A DNA stretch of 36,639 nt, from positions 1 through 36,639 of the forward strand of contig CALZBV010000001.1 in the NCBI GenBank assembly GCA_945622055.1, in the 5' to 3' direction. This DNA is from an uncultured Clostridia bacterium. GTDB taxonomy: Bacteria; Bacillota; Clostridia; Lachnospirales; Lachnospiraceae. Each line of letters starts with the position of its first letter. Positions within the stretch are counted from its first letter, which is position 1. The notes beneath the pieces were generated by a model. That model was not told where the DNA came from. It searched no databases and worked only from the letters and a program-made list of their open reading frames with translations. The position numbers and the translations under genes are program-made. This document shows, piece by piece, positions 34,414-36,639 of the stretch.

Positions 34414-34446
34414 GCGAGGGTTGTAAGCAAGCTTACGAATCCTCGC
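34414..34446 (-). other. Leader hairpin of M32 operon
   Basis: GCGAGG (34414-34419) and CCTCGC (34441-34446) flank a perfect inner palindrome GTAAGC-AA-GCTTAC (34423-34436). It lies just downstream of the minus-strand promoter, so it is in the transcribed leader or at an operator position. Confidence 0.4.
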
Positions 34447-34455
34447 TTCGTTTGC

Positions 34456-34484
34456 ATTATATCATTCATTTGGTAGTATGACAA
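34456..34484 (-). promoter_or_regulatory. Promoter of M32 peptidase operon
   Basis: On the minus strand TTGTCA (34479-34484), 17-bp spacer, perfect TATAAT (34456-34461). Confidence 0.7.
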
Positions 34485-34546
34485 GAAGTTCGTTTGTATA
34501 AAGCCGTAAAAAGCAGGGAAAAATGGAGGGAAAAGGAGGTTATTTT

Positions 34547-35818
34547 ATGAGTAAAATCATGAGAATTACAGGACGTGAAATCATTGATTCGCGTTCGTAT
34601 CCGACGGTGGAAGCAACTGTCTGGCTGGAAAACGGAGGAGTCGGGACGGCAGCGGTTCCGTCCGGCGCTTCTACCGGAGCCTTTGAGGCTACGGAGCTTC
34701 GGGACGGAGAACAGGAGCGTTACAATGGAAAAGGGGTGAAGCATGCGGTTGCCCATGTGAATGAGGATATCTCAAAACAGCTTTTCGGAAAGGATGCCTT
34801 TTTTCAAGAGAAAGCCGATGAGGCTATGAAAGCACTGGATGGTACGGAGCAGAAATCAAATCTGGGAGCAAATGCGATTCTGGCGGTCTCTCTTGCAATT
34901 GCAAAAGCGGAGGCGGACGGCAGGAAGCTGCCGTTATACCGTTACATTGGCGGGGCCGCTGCGAAAAAGCTCCCGCTTCCGATGATGAACATCTTAAATG
35001 GAGGACGGCATGCAGGAAATAATCTGGATGTACAGGAATTTATGATTGTTCCGGTTGGCGCAGAAAATTTTTCCACCGGATTACGCCGGTGCTGTGAGGT
35101 ATATCATGCCCTGGCGGCGATTTTAAAGGAAAAGGGGCTATCGCTTGGAATCGGAGACGAAGGGGGCTTTGCACCGGATCTTGAGAGTGAAGAGGAAGCC
35201 ATAGAACTGATTCTTTCTGCAATCGAAAAAGCAGGGTATACGGCAGGTGTCGGACAGGACTTCTGTATTTCGCTTGATGTTGCTGCCAGTGAATGGAAGG
35301 AGGAACGAAAAAATGCCGGACAGTTTTCGTATCATCTGCCTAAGAAGGGACTGGATTATACAACAGAGGGTCTGATTGAGCATTGGGACCACCTTACCAG
35401 AAAATATCCGATTTTTTCACTGGAGGACCCGCTGGATGAAGAAGACTGGGAGGGCTGGAAAATCCTCACCGGAAAGCTTGGGGAACGTGTGATGCTGGTA
35501 GGAGATGATTTGTTTGTAACAAATCCGAAGCGGCTTTCTCATGGAATTAAGCATGGTGCCGCCAATGCGATTCTTATTAAACCGAACCAGATAGGAACTC
35601 TTTCGGAGACAATGGAAGCAGTAAGAATTGCAAAGGAGCATGGATACCGTGCGATATTGTCCCATCGAAGCGGAGAAACGGAGGATACAACAATTGCAGA
35701 CCTTGCGGTAGGATTGAATACCGGGCTGATAAAGACAGGTGCTCCGTGCAGAGGTGAGCGTACCGCAAAATACAACCGCCTGCTTCAGATTGAAGCGGAG
35801 CTTTGCAATAAGTATTAA
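34547..35818 (+). CDS. eno: Enolase
   Basis: ATG 34547 is chosen because AAAGGAGG precedes it with good spacing. The 423-residue protein interconverts 2-phosphoglycerate and phosphoenolpyruvate. Visible sites are AVPSGASTGAFEATELRD, MMNILNGGRHAGNNLDVQEFM, GDEGGFAP (E near 205), SLEDPLDEEDW, LVGDDLFVTN, LIKPNQIGTLSETM (K345) and SHRSGETEDT (H373). Several positions depart from the usual consensus (SRSYPTVE for SRGNPTVE, LIKPNQ for LIKVNQ, APCRGER for a SxRSER block), and it is slightly short. It may be a second, divergent enolase. It stands alone, divergent from the M32 operon; no other glycolytic gene is adjacent. Confidence 0.9.
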   Translation: MSKIMRITGREIIDSRSYPTVEATVWLENGGVGTAAVPSGASTGAFEATELRDGEQERYNGKGVKHAVAHVNEDISKQLFGKDAFFQEKADEAMKALDGTEQKSNLGANAILAVSLAIAKAEADGRKLPLYRYIGGAAAKKLPLPMMNILNGGRHAGNNLDVQEFMIVPVGAENFSTGLRRCCEVYHALAAILKEKGLSLGIGDEGGFAPDLESEEEAIELILSAIEKAGYTAGVGQDFCISLDVAASEWKEERKNAGQFSYHLPKKGLDYTTEGLIEHWDHLTRKYPIFSLEDPLDEEDWEGWKILTGKLGERVMLVGDDLFVTNPKRLSHGIKHGAANAILIKPNQIGTLSETMEAVRIAKEHGYRAILSHRSGETEDTTIADLAVGLNTGLIKTGAPCRGERTAKYNRLLQIEAELCNKY

Positions 35819-35872
35819 ATACTATCTGTGTGCCGGAGGCATTTTGTGCCTGTCCGCCTGTTTTGCAGGCAC

Positions 35873-35917
35873 AAAAAACCACCTTACCGAAGGCAGAGAA
35901 TGCCGGGTAAGGTGGTT
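35873..35917 (-). terminator. Terminator of small minus-strand gene
   Basis: On the minus strand AACCACCTTACC (from 35917) pairs with GGTAAGGTGGTT (ending 35877), with an inner GGCA/TGCC stem, then TTTTTT at 35873-35878. It lies between the convergent enolase and 64-residue gene and could also stop enolase transcription. Confidence 0.8.
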
Positions 35918-35924
35918 ACATAAC

Positions 35925-36119
35925 TTATTTGCCGCCAACCAAAATCGGCTCCTGGTTGGTACAGCGGTAATATTTAATTACATTTCCGCTTTCCATTGCG
36001 ATTTTTTCCGGCGGAATCAGGTTAATGTTGCGGGAATATGCAACAGGATAATAGATCGTAAAGTTCTCCCCAAAGCTTTCGTCATAAGGAAGCAGTGGAG
36101 TATATGTTTTCTCACTCAT
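35925..36119 (-). CDS. 64-residue protein of unknown function
   Basis: I do not recognise this protein. The product begins MSEKTYTPLLPYDE and includes FTIYYPVAYSRNINLIPPEK and IKYYRCTNQEPILVGGK. It is Pro/Tyr-rich, with no membrane helix or signal peptide and a single cysteine. GAGGATA precedes the chosen ATG at 36117-36119 with about 8-nt spacing. It has its own promoter upstream and a strong terminator downstream, which argues for a real, separately expressed gene. The neighbours (enolase, P-type ATPase) give no functional clue. Confidence 0.65.
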   Translation of the reverse strand: MSEKTYTPLLPYDESFGENFTIYYPVAYSRNINLIPPEKIAMESGNVIKYYRCTNQEPILVGGK

Positions 36120-36160
36120 AGGCATTATCCTCACAAATTCTGTGAAGTCTCCTTATCCTT

Positions 36161-36189
36161 ATCATAGCACCGGAGGTGAAAAAAATCAA
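36161..36189 (-). promoter_or_regulatory. Promoter of 64-residue gene
   Basis: On the minus strand TTGATT (36184-36189), 17-bp spacer, TATGAT (36161-36166), about 40 bp before the start codon. Confidence 0.6.
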
Positions 36190-36195
36190 GGAAAT

Positions 36196-36639
36196 TCATG
36201 TGTTTGTATGTCTTTTCTGAAATTCGACAATCGGAAGCGGCAGGCAGGAAAGAAGTATAACGACCGTCCATGCGGCAGGGGTCAGCGGGGTAACCAGAAA
36301 AAGGTTTGCAGCAAACGGAAAGCAGATAACGGAAACCTGCAAAAAAGCACAGAGGATGCAGGAGAGAATCAGCTTTTGGTTTGTAAACAGCCCAATGGAA
36401 AAAACGGATTGTTCGCTGCGCATTTGCAGGGAATGAACGAGCTGTGAAAGGCTTAGTACAGCAAATGTCATTGTGGAACCTGTTCCGAAGAAGCGGTTTC
36501 CGATAACATAGGAAAGCAGTGAGAGAAAGCCAATCATGATTCCTTCCAGTGCTATTTTTATACCGACACCATTTGCAAAGAGACTTTTTTTGACCTGCTC
36601 CGGCGGATGCTTCATGACATCATGGCGTGCAGGCTCCAC
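36196..36639 (-). CDS. Calcium-type P-type ATPase, C-terminal end (partial)
   Basis: The gene enters from the right edge, so only the last 147 or so residues are visible. MKHPPEQVKKSLFANGVGIKIALEGIMIGFLSLLSYVIG, then TMTFAVLSLSQLVHSLQMRSE, then the final helices ending FQKRH is the C-terminal cation-transporting ATPase domain, with about four membrane helices. It belongs to the SERCA/PMCA-like P2 group that pumps calcium (or another divalent or monovalent cation) outward at the cost of ATP. Phosphorylation and nucleotide domains lie outside the window, so ion specificity cannot be checked. Confidence 0.85.
   Translation of the reverse strand: MEPARHDVMKHPPEQVKKSLFANGVGIKIALEGIMIGFLSLLSYVIGNRFFGTGSTMTFAVLSLSQLVHSLQMRSEQSVFSIGLFTNQKLILSCILCAFLQVSVICFPFAANLFLVTPLTPAAWTVVILLSCLPLPIVEFQKRHTNT

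Noticed and set aside
35739..36167. 142-codon plus-strand ORF after enolase
   Set aside because: It overlaps the enolase 3' end in another frame, crosses a terminator and is antisense to the better-supported 64-residue gene.

Overview
The window looks like a chromosomal segment of an anaerobic Firmicute, most likely a Lachnospiraceae-type gut Clostridium. Support: strong AGGAGG-like ribosome binding sites, sigma-A type promoters (TTGACA/TATAAT), long single-chain PurL, HD-GYP and Mrp/NifX-fusion proteins typical of Clostridia, and frequent DUF6273-type surface proteins. This is inference from gene content; no rRNA or tRNA is present to confirm it.

Layout. 1-3.8 kb: a small membrane ORF, a MarR-type regulator with a structured leader, citrate synthase, and an OxlT-like MFS transporter gene interrupted by two in-frame nonsense codons. 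4-5.7 kb: a membrane HD-GYP c-di-GMP phosphodiesterase. 5.7-6.0 kb: a roughly 300-nt structured non-coding region ending in a strong terminator just before the polyamine genes. 6.1-13.3 kb: a polyamine operon (arginine decarboxylase, SpeE-like aminopropyltransferase, carboxy(nor)spermidine dehydrogenase and decarboxylase, agmatine deiminase, N-carbamoylputrescine amidase, Dabb protein), which could carry arginine to putrescine and then spermidine. 13.4-17.2 kb: an Mrp/NBP35 ATPase fused to a NifX-like domain, an ASKHA (RACo-type) ATPase with an N-terminal four-cysteine motif, and a PrsA/SurA-like lipoprotein. 17.2-22.2 kb: a LysR regulator divergent from single-chain FGAM synthase (PurL). 22.3-23.4 kb: a PTS IIC-like membrane protein.

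23.5-27.3 kb is the accessory part and the most interesting. A surface protein (membrane anchor, TPR, Pro/Thr linker, DUF6273 lectin-like domain) ends in a diversity-generating retroelement (DGR) variable region. It is followed by a GNRA-loop hairpin, an avd accessory gene whose expected ATG is ATC, and a scar in which avd runs directly into a reverse transcriptase fragment carrying the RYMDD catalytic motif. The template repeat and most of the RT are gone, so this is a decayed DGR cassette whose diversified target is still an intact reading frame. A DnaJ-zinc-finger-like ORF and an Rpn/PD-(D/E)XK transposase-type gene follow.

27.3-36.6 kb returns to housekeeping: ABC-F ATPase, beta-CASP metallo-beta-lactamase, a minus-strand operon (M32 carboxypeptidase, HAD phosphatase, pyridoxamine kinase), a divergent enolase, a 64-residue orphan protein with its own promoter and terminator, and the C-terminal end of a calcium-type P-type ATPase running off the window.
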